From the NCBI GenBank assembly GCA_963606965.1, contig CAVDAL010000116.1:1-36126 (forward strand): DNA of 36,126 bases. Direction: 5' to 3'. Below, in pieces: positions 15,997 to 24,913 of this stretch. The notes under the pieces were generated by a model, which saw nothing but the letters and a program-made list of their open reading frames with translations, searched no databases and was not told where the DNA came from. The translations under genes and the position numbers were made by a program. Position 1 is the stretch's first letter, and every line of letters begins with the position of its first letter. The DNA comes from CAVDAL01 sp963606965. GTDB taxonomy: Bacteria > Actinomycetota > Coriobacteriia > Coriobacteriales > QAMH01.

Positions 15997-17130
15997 ATGG
16001 AAACAAGTCTTTCAAAACGAATTGTTACTTTGCTCTGCGCTTTTGTTCTTTCATTTGGAGCTTATTTTGCTATTGAAGCGGTTGCGCAAAATGAAGCTTA
16101 TGCAGCCACTCCAAAATATAAGATCGAAGTGAACACAAAAAAGTGTGTTGTTACAATTTATAAAAAGAAAGCTGGAAAGTGGAAAGCATTTCGTGCGATG
16201 CTTTGTTCTCCTGGTGCTGTTGGAACATCAAGTCCACATGGTACATATAAAGTAGGATCAAAATATCGTTGGCTGAAGATGAAAGGCGATGTTTATGCGC
16301 AATATTGTTCATATATTGCAAATAATTGCTTGTTCCATTCTGTTTGGTATTTTGAACAAAGCCCAAAAACACAAAGCACAGACCAATATAACAATCTTGG
16401 TACAAGATGTTCTCATGGTTGTGTGCGCCTAGCTACAGTAGACGCAAAATGGATTTATGATAATTGCAAAACTGGCACAAAAATCCATCTTTCTGATAAT
16501 GCTCCAACACCTTTGGGCAAGCCAAAGTTTCATAAAGTTAGTGGCAGGAGCTATAGCAGCTGGGATCCAACAGATCCAAATACAGACAATAAATATATAA
16601 GATTGAAGAAAATTGAAATCAAGCAAGGTAAAAGCGGAAGCGTGCAGCTTGGCAAAACAAAAACTTTAACAACAAAAGTTTATTCAAAAGCCAAGGGCTT
16701 TGCTACTGGTTCTATCACAACATATAAGCATGTGAAGTTTTATAGCAACAAGAAGTCTGTTGCAACTGTTAGTTCAACAGGCAAGATTACAGCCAAAAAG
16801 ATTGGTAAAGCAACAATCACAGCAAAGATTAGGCGTAATGGCAAAACTGTAAAAGACAAGTTTGTCGTGAAGGTATATTCCAAAGTTAAATTTAATGGAA
16901 ATGGTGGAAAGCTTGATGGCAAACAAACTTTAACTAAGAATTTGTTTGACAACACATCTTCTTGCATTCCAACGCGTGATGGATATACATTTAAAGGTTG
17001 GTATACAGCAAAGAGCGGCGGCTCAAAGGTTGTGAATGTAAAGAAGAGTTCTTATACACTTTATGCTCATTGGAAAAAGGATAAAAGTGAAGAAGATACA
17101 TCTGGTGGGCAAGATTCAGGTGATGAATAG
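15997..17130 (+). CDS. Secreted L,D-transpeptidase (YkuD) with Ig-like and InlB-like tail
   Basis: Predicted wall-modifying transpeptidase forming 3-3 cross-links or attaching proteins to peptidoglycan. Residues 1-37 form a signal peptide (KR, hydrophobic core, AYA). The YkuD domain covers about 39-166 with HGTY at 81-84, H114 and the active-site motif SHGCVR at 139-144 (Cys142). A lysine-rich Big_2/Ig-like domain follows (about 203-295), then an InlB/Flg_new repeat (about 297-360) with GYTFKGWYTAKSGG, and an acidic tail. I chose the ATG at 15997, which has AAAGGA upstream; an in-frame start at 15955 would put a poor extension ahead of the signal peptide. The repeat domains resemble those of the 4967-10336 protein. 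A terminator follows, facing xerD. Confidence 0.9.
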   Translation: METSLSKRIVTLLCAFVLSFGAYFAIEAVAQNEAYAATPKYKIEVNTKKCVVTIYKKKAGKWKAFRAMLCSPGAVGTSSPHGTYKVGSKYRWLKMKGDVYAQYCSYIANNCLFHSVWYFEQSPKTQSTDQYNNLGTRCSHGCVRLATVDAKWIYDNCKTGTKIHLSDNAPTPLGKPKFHKVSGRSYSSWDPTDPNTDNKYIRLKKIEIKQGKSGSVQLGKTKTLTTKVYSKAKGFATGSITTYKHVKFYSNKKSVATVSSTGKITAKKIGKATITAKIRRNGKTVKDKFVVKVYSKVKFNGNGGKLDGKQTLTKNLFDNTSSCIPTRDGYTFKGWYTAKSGGSKVVNVKKSSYTLYAHWKKDKSEEDTSGGQDSGDE

Positions 17131-17179
17131 ACGCTTCAAGCTTAAAGCTTAGCTTCAATAGATAGTTTGAGATTTTAAA

Positions 17180-17212
17180 TGTGCCTGCTAAGCACCGCGG
17201 GCACATTTTTTT
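17180..17212 (+). terminator. Terminator between the L,D-transpeptidase and xerD
   Basis: TGTGCCTGC (17180-17188) pairs with GCGGGCACA (17197-17205), one T-G pair, loop of 8, then a run of seven T. On the minus strand only three T would follow, so it mainly serves the plus-strand gene. The xerD stop codon begins at 17211. Confidence 0.85.
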
Positions 17213-18158
17213 ATTCGCGTGCGCGTGGGTGAGTTGATAAATATTCTTCGCGAATATGTTCGCGATTAACATGAGTATAAATTTGCGTTGTTGAAATATC
17301 TGAATGCCCAAGCATATCTTGCAATGCGCGCAAGTCTGCACCGCCTTCAAGCATGTGCGTTGCAAAGCTATGTCGCAAAGTGTGCGGGTGTAAGCCTTGT
17401 AATCCAACATTGCGACCATATTTTTCTACTATTGAACAAACGCTGCGTCTTGTTATGCGACCGCCGCGCGCATTCAAAAATATTGCATGTGCATCTTGAG
17501 AAAGTCTTTCCTTTGTGCGCAAATAGGGGCGAGCATTTAAAAGATATTCATCTAAAGCTTTGCGCGCAGAGCCAATGCAAGGCACAATGCGCTCTTTGTG
17601 ACCTTTGCCAAAAATTCGCAATAAGTCATCATCAAGTAAAAGCGAGTCAAACTCTAAGCTTACAAGTTCGCTTACGCGCAAGCCACAGCCATATAAGACT
17701 TCCAAAATTGCATGGTCGCGAATGCCGCTTGGGCTTGCAGGAAATGTTTGATCAAGCAATGCAGAAATCTGTTCTATTGATATATTTTCTGGCAGTCTGT
17801 TTGGCACTTTTGGCAAAGGCACAGCATTTGCTGGATCACTTTTTGTCATGCCTTCTGTCGCACAAAATTTATGAAAGCCTTTTATTGCCGCGACGTGTCG
17901 CTCAATGCTGCTTGGTGCATATTTGCGCATATATAAATCTTGAATATAGTCAGTAATATTTTCACGGCTAATTCCAGAGAGCTCATTAATTCCATTTGAG
18001 CACATAAAAGCAAAGTAGTCATGAAGGTCGCGGCTATAATTTTCAACGCTAGCTTCAGACAAGTTGCGCTCAACCTTTAAATAAAGCGCATATTCGCGCA
18101 AAGGCGCTTTAAATTGAGCAATATCTTGGCTTTGATCGCTTTTAATTTCTCTTGGCAT
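17211..18158 (-). CDS. xerD: Site-specific tyrosine recombinase XerD
   Basis: XerD-type recombinase, expected to resolve chromosome dimers at dif with a partner Xer protein. The N-terminal SAM-like core-binding domain covers about 13-105. The catalytic domain has all six residues: R161 in GCGLRVSEL, K185 in GKGHKER, H259 and R262 in HTLRH, H285 in LGHSDI and Tyr294 in TTQIYTHV. At 315 residues it is a normal chromosomal XerD rather than a phage integrase. The start lies 2 bases after the stop of the M20 peptidase gene, so they form an operon. No att-like repeats or phage genes are nearby, which supports a housekeeping role. Confidence 0.92.
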   Translation of the reverse strand: MPREIKSDQSQDIAQFKAPLREYALYLKVERNLSEASVENYSRDLHDYFAFMCSNGINELSGISRENITDYIQDLYMRKYAPSSIERHVAAIKGFHKFCATEGMTKSDPANAVPLPKVPNRLPENISIEQISALLDQTFPASPSGIRDHAILEVLYGCGLRVSELVSLEFDSLLLDDDLLRIFGKGHKERIVPCIGSARKALDEYLLNARPYLRTKERLSQDAHAIFLNARGGRITRRSVCSIVEKYGRNVGLQGLHPHTLRHSFATHMLEGGADLRALQDMLGHSDISTTQIYTHVNREHIREEYLSTHPRARE

Positions 18159-18160
18159 TA

Positions 18161-19282
18161 TTACTCTTTGCAGCAGGCTAGTGCATATGCAAGCTTAGCT
18201 GTATTGTTCAAGTCTTCTATTGACAATTGTTCATCTAAAGAATGGAAGTTTGTCATTCCAGTCCCAACAACACATGGGGAAGTATTCTTAGCGGCAAAGA
18301 CATTTGCATCGCTTCCACCTGCAGAAACTTCACAAGAGGGTTGCAGTCTGGCTTCGCGCGCAGCTTTATAAAATAGTTGTACAGTTTCATCATCTTCGCT
18401 CAACATGAAGCCTGGATATTCCAATTGCCAATCAATTTCAACTTTTGCACCATGTTTGTTTGCTGCATTATTTAGCGCAGCTGTCATGGCCGCTTTAACT
18501 TCTTCAACATCATCTTTGTTTACAGCGCGACACTCACCTGTGAGCTTGCAACAATCAGGAATTATATTATCTCTGCTGCCGCCTTCAATTGTTCCAACAT
18601 TCGATGCGCAATTTTCTTTCACTCTGCCAAGAATGCCCTGTTCATTCATTGCATTGATGGCGCAGGCTGCTGCAGCAATTGCATTTATTCCTTTTTCTGG
18701 AGCAACTCCAGCATGGGATGCTTTGCCAATAAATTTTGCTTCAAAAGTGTAATGATATGGAGCGCCACAAACAATGCATCCAGGCTTGCCATCCATATCA
18801 AAAACATAGCAAGGCTCGCCATTAAAAAAGTCAGGCACATTAAATGCCTTCGAGCCAAAACAGCCAATCTCTTCTTGGACTGTAAATATAACTTTGATGC
18901 TTCTGTGTGGAGTATCACTTTCAGCACAGCAGCGCACAGCTTCTAAAATGCTTGCAATGCCAACTTTGTCATCTCCACCCAAGACAGTGCTGCCATCTGA
19001 ATAAATTATGCCATCCTTGATGACAGGCTTAACATTTTCACATGGCACAACGCAGTCCATGTGAGCTGTCATCACTATGCAGCCATCCATTGTGCCTGGC
19101 AAATATGCATATAAATTGCCAGTGTTCGATCCTGCCTCAATTCCGCCAGTGTCAAATTTCACTTTGCAGCCGCAGTCTTCAAGCACATGCGCACAATAAT
19201 TTGCAACATCTGCTTCTTGTTTTGATGGGCTATCAATTTGCACAAGGTCTAAAAAAGTTTTAAGAAGTCTATCATCATTCAT
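18161..19282 (-). CDS. M20-family metallopeptidase (tripeptidase T-like)
   Basis: Predicted cytosolic di-zinc exopeptidase of the PepT/PepT-like branch of M20. Expected metal and catalytic residues are visible: H74 and D76 in TAHMDCV, D104 in LGGDDKVG, the catalytic pair E137-E138 in VQEEIG, an Asp in FDMDGKPG near 162-164, and a late His in GMTNFHSLDEQL. A dimerisation lid lies between about 180 and 290. Length (373) suits PepT-like enzymes. It would release amino acids from short peptides, which fits an amino-acid-using organism with gdhA and ilvE close by. It is the first gene of the operon with xerD. Exact substrate is not determined. Confidence 0.87.
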   Translation of the reverse strand: MNDDRLLKTFLDLVQIDSPSKQEADVANYCAHVLEDCGCKVKFDTGGIEAGSNTGNLYAYLPGTMDGCIVMTAHMDCVVPCENVKPVIKDGIIYSDGSTVLGGDDKVGIASILEAVRCCAESDTPHRSIKVIFTVQEEIGCFGSKAFNVPDFFNGEPCYVFDMDGKPGCIVCGAPYHYTFEAKFIGKASHAGVAPEKGINAIAAAACAINAMNEQGILGRVKENCASNVGTIEGGSRDNIIPDCCKLTGECRAVNKDDVEEVKAAMTAALNNAANKHGAKVEIDWQLEYPGFMLSEDDETVQLFYKAAREARLQPSCEVSAGGSDANVFAAKNTSPCVVGTGMTNFHSLDEQLSIEDLNNTAKLAYALACCKE

Positions 19283-19392
19283 TTAATTATCCCCAAAAAA
19301 TCGCATCCGTTTTGCCTTAACTATTGTACCTTTGCTTGAATTATTGATGGAAGTTTTACCGCAAATGCATCCGTGGCGTTACCATACTTTTT

Positions 19393-21036
19393 ATGAATGA
19401 AAACAAATTAGAACACAGCGCCGCTGAAAATGCGCAAGAAACACAACAAGGCAAATCTGTTGCAAAATCTACTGCAACAATGTCAATCTGCACATTAATT
19501 TCAAGAATCACAGGTTTTGTACGAACATGGGCAATGGCTTATGCTTTTGGCAATACTGTTTTGGCTGCTGGTTATGCCTTGGCAAACAACTTGCCAAATA
19601 TGATTTATGAGCTTGTTGCTGGCGGAATTTTAAGCACAGCATTTTTACCAATCTATCTGCAACAGCGCAATGTTCGCGGCAGGAAGGAAGGCGCACTTTA
19701 TGCAAACAATTTGCTTTCTGTTGCTGTTTTAGTTTTGGGAATTATTGCTGTTTTGGCTTCAATTTTTGCACCGCAAGTCATGGTGACGCAGTCGCTTTTC
19801 AGCAAGGCGAGCGACGCCACAGTCGAACAAGCAGTATTTTTCTTCCGCTTTTTTGCTTTCCAAATTGTCTTTTATGGAATGAGCGCAGTCTTTAGCGGCT
19901 TGCTTAATGCAGAGCGTGAATATTTTTGGCCTGCCATTAGCTCTGTGTTCATGAATATCATATCAATTATCACTTTTTTTGGATATCCGCTTATAAGCGC
20001 TAATACATCATGGGGCAACACTTGGATTGCTATCGGCGTAACCTTATCAATTGCTATTATGGCATTTATTCAAGTTCCAAAACTCATAAAAACAGGATTC
20101 AAAATTCGCCCGTATATAAATTTCAAGGGCGAAGGCCTGCGTGATACTGTCAAGCTTGCTTTGCCAGCTATCATTTGCACATGCATCAATTTAATTGCTT
20201 TGAGCTTTATGAATTCATGCGCTCTTGTTGTTGCAGACAATGGTCCATCTTCAATTCAATATGCTTGGATGTGGTACCAGTTCCCATATGGCGTTTTGTG
20301 CGTTGCGCTTTCTACTGCAATGTTTACAGAAATGAGCGAATGCACATCGCGCGGGGACGTGCAAGGCTATAAGAAGAATGTGCTTTCAGGCTTGCGTTCA
20401 ACATTCATGCTAATAATTCCGATGGCAGCTTTAGTCTTCGTTTGTGCAAGCAACTTGATTGGCTTATATTCTGCTGGCAAGTTCACAGATGACCAAATTG
20501 CGCCTATCGCTTTGCTGCTGCGCGGCTGGGCTTTTGTCATGCCATTTTATGCTGCATATATGTTTTTATATCGCGCATATTCTTCAATGAAAGACTTAAA
20601 AACAGTCACAATTGTTAACTTCTTTTTGACTATTATCCAAGTCACACTTTATATGGCGCTTTTGGGAGTCTTTAATAAAGAATTTTCACTCGGCCTTGTT
20701 GGCATTGCTATGGCAGATTTTGTTTTTTATGGCTTGGCATTTTCAACCCTTTTGATAATTATGGTTAAACGAATTGGCAGCATTGGCTTTAAAACTCTGC
20801 TTTGGCCTATTGTCAAAGTCGTTATTGCAAGCGTTATAGGCGCTGCTGTTTGCGCAGCAGTTAGTGGAATTTGTGCTTCAATTGCTGGCACAAGCGGCGG
20901 TGTTTTGTTTAACTTTATTGCTCTTGTCGTTTCTGGCTTAATTGGGCTTGTGATAATTTTTGTTCTTTGCAAGCTTTTTAAAGTATCTGAAATTACAGCA
21001 TTTTTGAATGCTATTCTTCGCAAAATTAAACATTAA
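19393..21036 (+). CDS. murJ: Lipid II flippase MurJ (MviN)
   Basis: Integral membrane flippase that moves lipid II across the cytoplasmic membrane for peptidoglycan synthesis. The hallmark N-terminus is visible after a soluble 29-residue lead: MSICTLISRITGFVRTWAMAYAFG, then ANNLPNMIYELVAGGILSTAFLPIYL. About 14 hydrophobic segments follow over 547 residues, the normal size; the conserved LNAEREYFWPAISSVFMNI region is present. The start at 19393 lacks a Shine-Dalgarno; a TACCAT (19380-19385) sits 7 bases upstream and would give a leaderless message. An internal ATG near 19480 is an alternative that removes the soluble lead. It diverges from the M20 peptidase gene. Confidence 0.92.
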   Translation: MNENKLEHSAAENAQETQQGKSVAKSTATMSICTLISRITGFVRTWAMAYAFGNTVLAAGYALANNLPNMIYELVAGGILSTAFLPIYLQQRNVRGRKEGALYANNLLSVAVLVLGIIAVLASIFAPQVMVTQSLFSKASDATVEQAVFFFRFFAFQIVFYGMSAVFSGLLNAEREYFWPAISSVFMNIISIITFFGYPLISANTSWGNTWIAIGVTLSIAIMAFIQVPKLIKTGFKIRPYINFKGEGLRDTVKLALPAIICTCINLIALSFMNSCALVVADNGPSSIQYAWMWYQFPYGVLCVALSTAMFTEMSECTSRGDVQGYKKNVLSGLRSTFMLIIPMAALVFVCASNLIGLYSAGKFTDDQIAPIALLLRGWAFVMPFYAAYMFLYRAYSSMKDLKTVTIVNFFLTIIQVTLYMALLGVFNKEFSLGLVGIAMADFVFYGLAFSTLLIIMVKRIGSIGFKTLLWPIVKVVIASVIGAAVCAAVSGICASIAGTSGGVLFNFIALVVSGLIGLVIIFVLCKLFKVSEITAFLNAILRKIKH

Positions 21037-21140
21037 TATTTGCTGGCTAATCAATAGTATTTAAACAGCTTCCTTTATTTTTAATTTAATCGAATTGCGC
21101 AAGCATGCTCAAAAGCTAAAAATGAAAAGCCGTTTAGGTG

Positions 21141-21187
21141 GAAAAGTTCTAATTTTACCCATGCAACTATCAAGAAAAGTTCAAAAT
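21141..21187 (+). promoter_or_regulatory. Direct repeats upstream of gdhA
   Basis: GAAAAGTTC occurs at 21141-21149 and 21174-21182, 33 bp apart, roughly three helical turns. The second copy continues as AGTTCAAAAT, which recurs upstream of the molybdopterin enzyme (34390-34399). They lie 45-90 bp before the gdhA start. A regulator site is possible; it could also be chance in AT-rich DNA. Confidence 0.3.
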
Positions 21188-21231
21188 GTTTCGTTGGTTT
21201 TTGCATAAATATCTATTAGCTAGGAGTTCAC

Positions 21232-22563
21232 ATGACATACGTAGAGCGTGTTATCGAACAGGTAAAAGCCAAGAACCCTAACGAACCAGAATTCATTCAG
21301 GCTGTTACAGAGGTTCTGCTTTCCCTTCAACCATTGGTTGAGAAACATCCAGAATATGAAGAAGCAGCTTTGCTCGAACGCATTGTTGAACCAGAGCGCG
21401 TTGTAATGTTTCGCGTTCCTTGGGTTGATGATGAAGGCAAAGTTCAGGTTAATCGTGGCTTCCGCGTTCAATTCAATAGCGCACTTGGCCCATACAAAGG
21501 CGGTTTGCGCCTTCACCCATCAGTAAACTTGAGCATCATTAAGTTCTTAGGTTTTGAACAGATTTTCAAAAATAGCTTGACTACTCTTCCAATGGGTGGC
21601 GGCAAGGGCGGTTGCGACTTTGACCCTAAGGGCAAGTCAGACAATGAAATTATGCGTTTTTGCCAAAGCTTCATGACAGAACTCTGCAAGCACATTGGCG
21701 CTGACACAGATGTTCCTGCTGGCGACATTGGCACAGGCGCTCGTGAAATTGGTTATATGTTTGGTCAATATAAGCGCATTCGCAATGTTTGGGAAGGCGT
21801 TTTAACAGGCAAGGGCTTGAGCTTTGGTGGCTCTTTGGCTCGTACAGAAGCTACAGGTTATGGTCTTGTTTACTTCGTCGAAGAACTCTTGAAGCAAAGC
21901 GATGATACTTTTGAAGGCAAGACTGTTGTAATTTCTGGTTCTGGCAATGTTGCAATTTATGCAGCTGAAAAAGCACAGCAACTTGGCGCTAAGGTTGTTA
22001 CAATGTCTGACTCAACAGGTTGGGTTTATGATAAAAATGGCATTAACTTGGATGTTGTTAAGCAAATCAAAGAAGTCGAACGCGGCCGCATTAGCGAATA
22101 TGCAAAGCGTGTTGACGGCGTTGAATATCATGAAGGTCGCGGCGTTTGGACAATTCCTTGCGACATTGCATTGCCATGCGCCACTCAAAATGAGCTTTTT
22201 ATTGAAGACGCAAAGACTTTGGTCGAAAACGGTTGTAAGATTGTAGCTGAAGGTGCAAACATGCCTACAACTTTGGAAGCTACACAATATCTTCAGGAAA
22301 ATGGTATTGTTTTCGTTCCTGGTAAGGCATCCAACGCAGGTGGCGTTGCAACATCTGGTCTTGAAATGAGCCAGAATTCTGAACGCTTGAGCTGGACATT
22401 TGAGGAAGTCGACGCAAAGCTCAAAGGCATTATGGTCAATATTTTCCATGCTGCAGACGACGCTGCTAAAGAAGTTGGCATGCCTGGAAATTATGTTGTT
22501 GGCGCAAATATTGCTGGCTTCAAAAAACTAGCCGATGCTATGATGGCCCAAGGCATTGTCTAG
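21232..22563 (+). CDS. gdhA: Glutamate dehydrogenase (probably NADP-specific)
   Basis: Interconverts glutamate with 2-oxoglutarate and ammonium using NAD(P). The 443-residue hexameric class is evident: VMFRVPWVDDEGKVQVNRGFRVQFNSA, GPYKGGLRLHPSVN, FKNSLTTLPMGGGKGG with the catalytic lysine at residue 125, and the nucleotide-binding VISGSGNVAIYAAEKA (GxGxxA). SDSTGWVYDKNGI follows the second strand of the Rossmann fold; a serine at this place tends to go with NADP use, but this is not decisive. AGGAG lies just upstream of the ATG. A strong terminator follows, then the NfnA/NfnB-like genes, so reducing equivalents from the two systems may be exchanged as NADPH. Confidence 0.95.
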   Translation: MTYVERVIEQVKAKNPNEPEFIQAVTEVLLSLQPLVEKHPEYEEAALLERIVEPERVVMFRVPWVDDEGKVQVNRGFRVQFNSALGPYKGGLRLHPSVNLSIIKFLGFEQIFKNSLTTLPMGGGKGGCDFDPKGKSDNEIMRFCQSFMTELCKHIGADTDVPAGDIGTGAREIGYMFGQYKRIRNVWEGVLTGKGLSFGGSLARTEATGYGLVYFVEELLKQSDDTFEGKTVVISGSGNVAIYAAEKAQQLGAKVVTMSDSTGWVYDKNGINLDVVKQIKEVERGRISEYAKRVDGVEYHEGRGVWTIPCDIALPCATQNELFIEDAKTLVENGCKIVAEGANMPTTLEATQYLQENGIVFVPGKASNAGGVATSGLEMSQNSERLSWTFEEVDAKLKGIMVNIFHAADDAAKEVGMPGNYVVGANIAGFKKLADAMMAQGIV

Positions 22564-22588
22564 TTAATTTAAAGACAATCATTTATAT

Positions 22589-22625
22589 AAAGGGCCAGCG
22601 CAAATGCTGGTCCTTTTCATTTTTA
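22589..22625 (+). terminator. Terminator of gdhA
   Basis: AAAGGGCCAGC (22589-22599) pairs with GCTGGTCCTTT (22606-22616), one G-T pair, loop of 6, followed by TCATTTTT. It argues against an upstream start for the next gene at 22604. Confidence 0.88.
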
Positions 22626-22639
22626 GGGCAGGGGAAAGA

Positions 22640-23473
22640 ATGTATCCAATTATTGAGTCTGAACGTTTGAACAAAGAAGTCGTGCGCATGGTTATTGATG
22701 CGCCAGATGTTGCACGCAAAATTCAGCCTGGTCAATTCATTATTTTACGAATTGATGAAGAAGGCGAACGTATTCCGCTAACAATGAATGATTATGACGC
22801 GCAAGCTGGCACAGTCACTATCATCTTCCAGATTGTTGGCGCAACAACAATGAAGTTGTCGCAGATGAAAGCAGGCGATGCTTTGCTTGATTTTGTTGGT
22901 CCGCTTGGCAATCCAACTCCATTTGAAGATGCAAAGCATATTTGTGTCATTGGCGGCGGCCTTGGCACAGCTATTGCTTATTCACAAGCAAAATGGCTTT
23001 ATGACCACGATTATGATGTTGATGTAATCATTGGTTTTCGCAACAAAGACCTCATCATTTTGGAAGACGAAGTTAAAGCTCATTCAAATGAAAGCATAGT
23101 CATGACAGATGACGGCTCAAATGGCAATGAAGGTAATGTTTGTGTTCCGCTTAACAAGTGGCTTGAAGAAGGTAAACGCTGGGACTTGATCTTAGTTATT
23201 GGACCTCCGATTATGATGAAGTTTGCTTCCCTTGCAACAAAGCCATATGGCATTAAAACTTTGGTTTCAATGAATCCAATTATGATTGATGGCACTGGTA
23301 TGTGCGGCGGCTGTCGTGTGAAAGTTGGCGATGAATATAAGCACGCTTGCATTGACGGTCCAGATTTCGATGGCCACTTGGTTGATTATGATGAAGCAAT
23401 GCGCCGTGGCGTTATGTATAGAAGTTTTGAGTCGCAAGCACGTGACTTCTTCGAAGAGAAGGGGGCAAACTAA
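22640..23473 (+). CDS. FAD/NAD-binding [2Fe-2S] subunit, NfnA-like
   Basis: Ferredoxin-NADP reductase-like protein of the sulfide dehydrogenase/dihydroorotate dehydrogenase electron-transfer group. The FAD domain has a GERIPLTMND-like segment (RIPLT), and the NAD-binding domain starts with HICVIGGGLGTAIAYS. Near the C-terminus DGTGMCGGCRV and HACIDGP carry the cysteines that bind [2Fe-2S] in this family. Length is 277. The ATG at 22640 follows AGGGGAAAG; an earlier in-frame start at 22604 would fall inside the gdhA terminator. Its stop overlaps the next start by one base. As a pair with the following gene it matches NfnAB, which bifurcates electrons between NAD, ferredoxin and NADPH; that activity is inferred. 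Confidence 0.85.
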   Translation: MYPIIESERLNKEVVRMVIDAPDVARKIQPGQFIILRIDEEGERIPLTMNDYDAQAGTVTIIFQIVGATTMKLSQMKAGDALLDFVGPLGNPTPFEDAKHICVIGGGLGTAIAYSQAKWLYDHDYDVDVIIGFRNKDLIILEDEVKAHSNESIVMTDDGSNGNEGNVCVPLNKWLEEGKRWDLILVIGPPIMMKFASLATKPYGIKTLVSMNPIMIDGTGMCGGCRVKVGDEYKHACIDGPDFDGHLVDYDEAMRRGVMYRSFESQARDFFEEKGAN

Positions 23474-24882
23474 TGGCTAAAGATTTCAATAAGCAAGCTG
23501 AAAAAACAAAAATGCCAGAGCTTGACCCAGCATATCGCGCAACAGTTTTTGAAGAGGTTGCTTTAGGTTATAGCGAAGAAGACGCAATTAATGAAGCTAA
23601 GCGTTGCATTCAGTGCCCAAAGGCTCCATGCATGGAAGGCTGCCCTGTTGGCGTACACATTCCGCAATTTATTGAGCAGATTGCACAAGGCAATTTTGAA
23701 GCTAGCTTTGACATTTTGAAGGCAGATAATTCTTTGCCAGCAATTTGCGGCAGAGTTTGCCCACAAGAAACTCAATGCGAAGGCAAATGCACTCGTGCTG
23801 CAAAAGGCGAGGCTGTTGGCGTTGGCAGGTTGGAGCGCTTTGTTGCTGATTGGGCAGCACAAAATAAATATGAAGCTGGTGCAAGTTTTGAACAATCATG
23901 TGAAGGCAAAAATATTGCTTGTGTTGGTTCAGGTCCTGCATCAATCACATGTGCTGGTGAGCTTGCAAAGCGTGGCGCTCATGTTACGATTTTTGAAGCT
24001 TTGCACAAGGTCGGCGGCGTTTTAACATATGGCATTCCGGAATTTCGCTTGCCAAAAGCTTTGGTTCAACAAGAAATTGCAACAGTTGAATCAATGGGCG
24101 TTAGCTTGCAGCCAAATGCTATTGTTGGCAAGCTTTATGACCTTGATGAATTAATGGAAGACAAAGGCTTTGACGCAGTCTTCATTGGTACAGGCGCTGG
24201 TGTTCCACGTTATATGAATATTGAAGGCGAAAGCTTGAATGGCGTTATGACAGCAAATGAGCTGCTTACACGCACAAATTTGATGAAAGCTTACAAGTTC
24301 CCTGAATATACAACTCCAGTTTTCATGGGGAAGAAGTGCGTTGTTGTTGGTGGTGGCAATGTTGCAATGGATGCTGCAAGAACAGCAAAGCGCTTGGGCG
24401 CAGATGTCACAATTGTTTATAGGCGCGGCATGGAAGAAATGCCTGCTCGTGAAGAAGAAATTCATCATGCGCAAGAAGAAGGCATCAACTTTAATTTGCT
24501 AACAAACCCAACAAAGATTATTGGCGATGAAAAAGGCTGGGTCACAGGCATTGAATGCGTGAAGATGGAACTTGGCGAGCCGGATGAATCAGGGCGTCGT
24601 CGTCCTCAAGCAATTGAAGGCAGCGAATTTGTAATCGACACACAAGCTGTTATTATCGCCGTAGGTTCTACCACAAACAAACTTATCACTCAATCTGCGC
24701 CACAACTTGAAACAACAAGTCGTAACCTTATAGTCGCTGATAGTCAAACAGGCGCAACAAACATTGAAGGTGTTTTTGCTGGCGGCGATGTTGTTATTGG
24801 TGCAGCAACTGTTATTGAAGCTATGGGAGCTGGCAAACGCGCTGCTCAAGGCATTATTGATTATTTAAAGCAAAAAGCTTAA
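23473..24882 (+). CDS. NADPH-dependent oxidoreductase, NfnB / GltA-like
   Basis: Flavoprotein often annotated as homotetrameric glutamate synthase (gltA), and also as NfnB. The N-terminal domain has eight cysteines for two [4Fe-4S] clusters (CIQCPKAPCMEGCP and CGRVCPQETQCEGKC). An FAD GxGxxS loop follows in IACVGSGPASITCAGELAKRG, then TYGIPEFRLPK, an NADPH loop VVVGGGNVAMDAARTAKRLG, and a final FAD motif GVFAGGDVVIGAATVIEAMGAGKRAA. Length is 469. The glutaminase/large subunit of true glutamate synthase is absent nearby, while an NfnA-like partner is directly upstream, so NfnB is the better reading. ilvE follows after 31 bases. Confidence 0.87.
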   Translation: MAKDFNKQAEKTKMPELDPAYRATVFEEVALGYSEEDAINEAKRCIQCPKAPCMEGCPVGVHIPQFIEQIAQGNFEASFDILKADNSLPAICGRVCPQETQCEGKCTRAAKGEAVGVGRLERFVADWAAQNKYEAGASFEQSCEGKNIACVGSGPASITCAGELAKRGAHVTIFEALHKVGGVLTYGIPEFRLPKALVQQEIATVESMGVSLQPNAIVGKLYDLDELMEDKGFDAVFIGTGAGVPRYMNIEGESLNGVMTANELLTRTNLMKAYKFPEYTTPVFMGKKCVVVGGGNVAMDAARTAKRLGADVTIVYRRGMEEMPAREEEIHHAQEEGINFNLLTNPTKIIGDEKGWVTGIECVKMELGEPDESGRRRPQAIEGSEFVIDTQAVIIAVGSTTNKLITQSAPQLETTSRNLIVADSQTGATNIEGVFAGGDVVIGAATVIEAMGAGKRAAQGIIDYLKQKA

Positions 24883-24913
24883 TGGTTTAAGTTTAAGGAA
24901 AAGGAGATTTATT

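Noticed and set aside
15955..15997. Upstream start for the L,D-transpeptidase
   Set aside because: The 14 extra residues spoil the signal peptide, and AAAGGA supports 15997.
17288..17956. Plus-strand 222-codon frame over xerD
   Set aside because: xerD has all six catalytic residues on the other strand; the plus frame is cysteine- and leucine-rich noise.
17211..18158. Phage or island integrase
   Set aside because: Normal XerD length, operon with a peptidase, and no phage genes or flanking att repeats nearby.
21037..21231. Riboswitch upstream of gdhA
   Set aside because: No conserved riboswitch core or stable leader structure could be recognised; only short direct repeats are visible.
22604..22640. 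Upstream start for the NfnA-like protein
   Set aside because: It would lie within the gdhA terminator hairpin; the ATG at 22640 has its own ribosome binding site.
23473..24882. Glutamate synthase small subunit as the main call
   Set aside because: No glutamate synthase large subunit is adjacent, and an NfnA-like partner overlaps it; NfnB-like is preferred though not proven.
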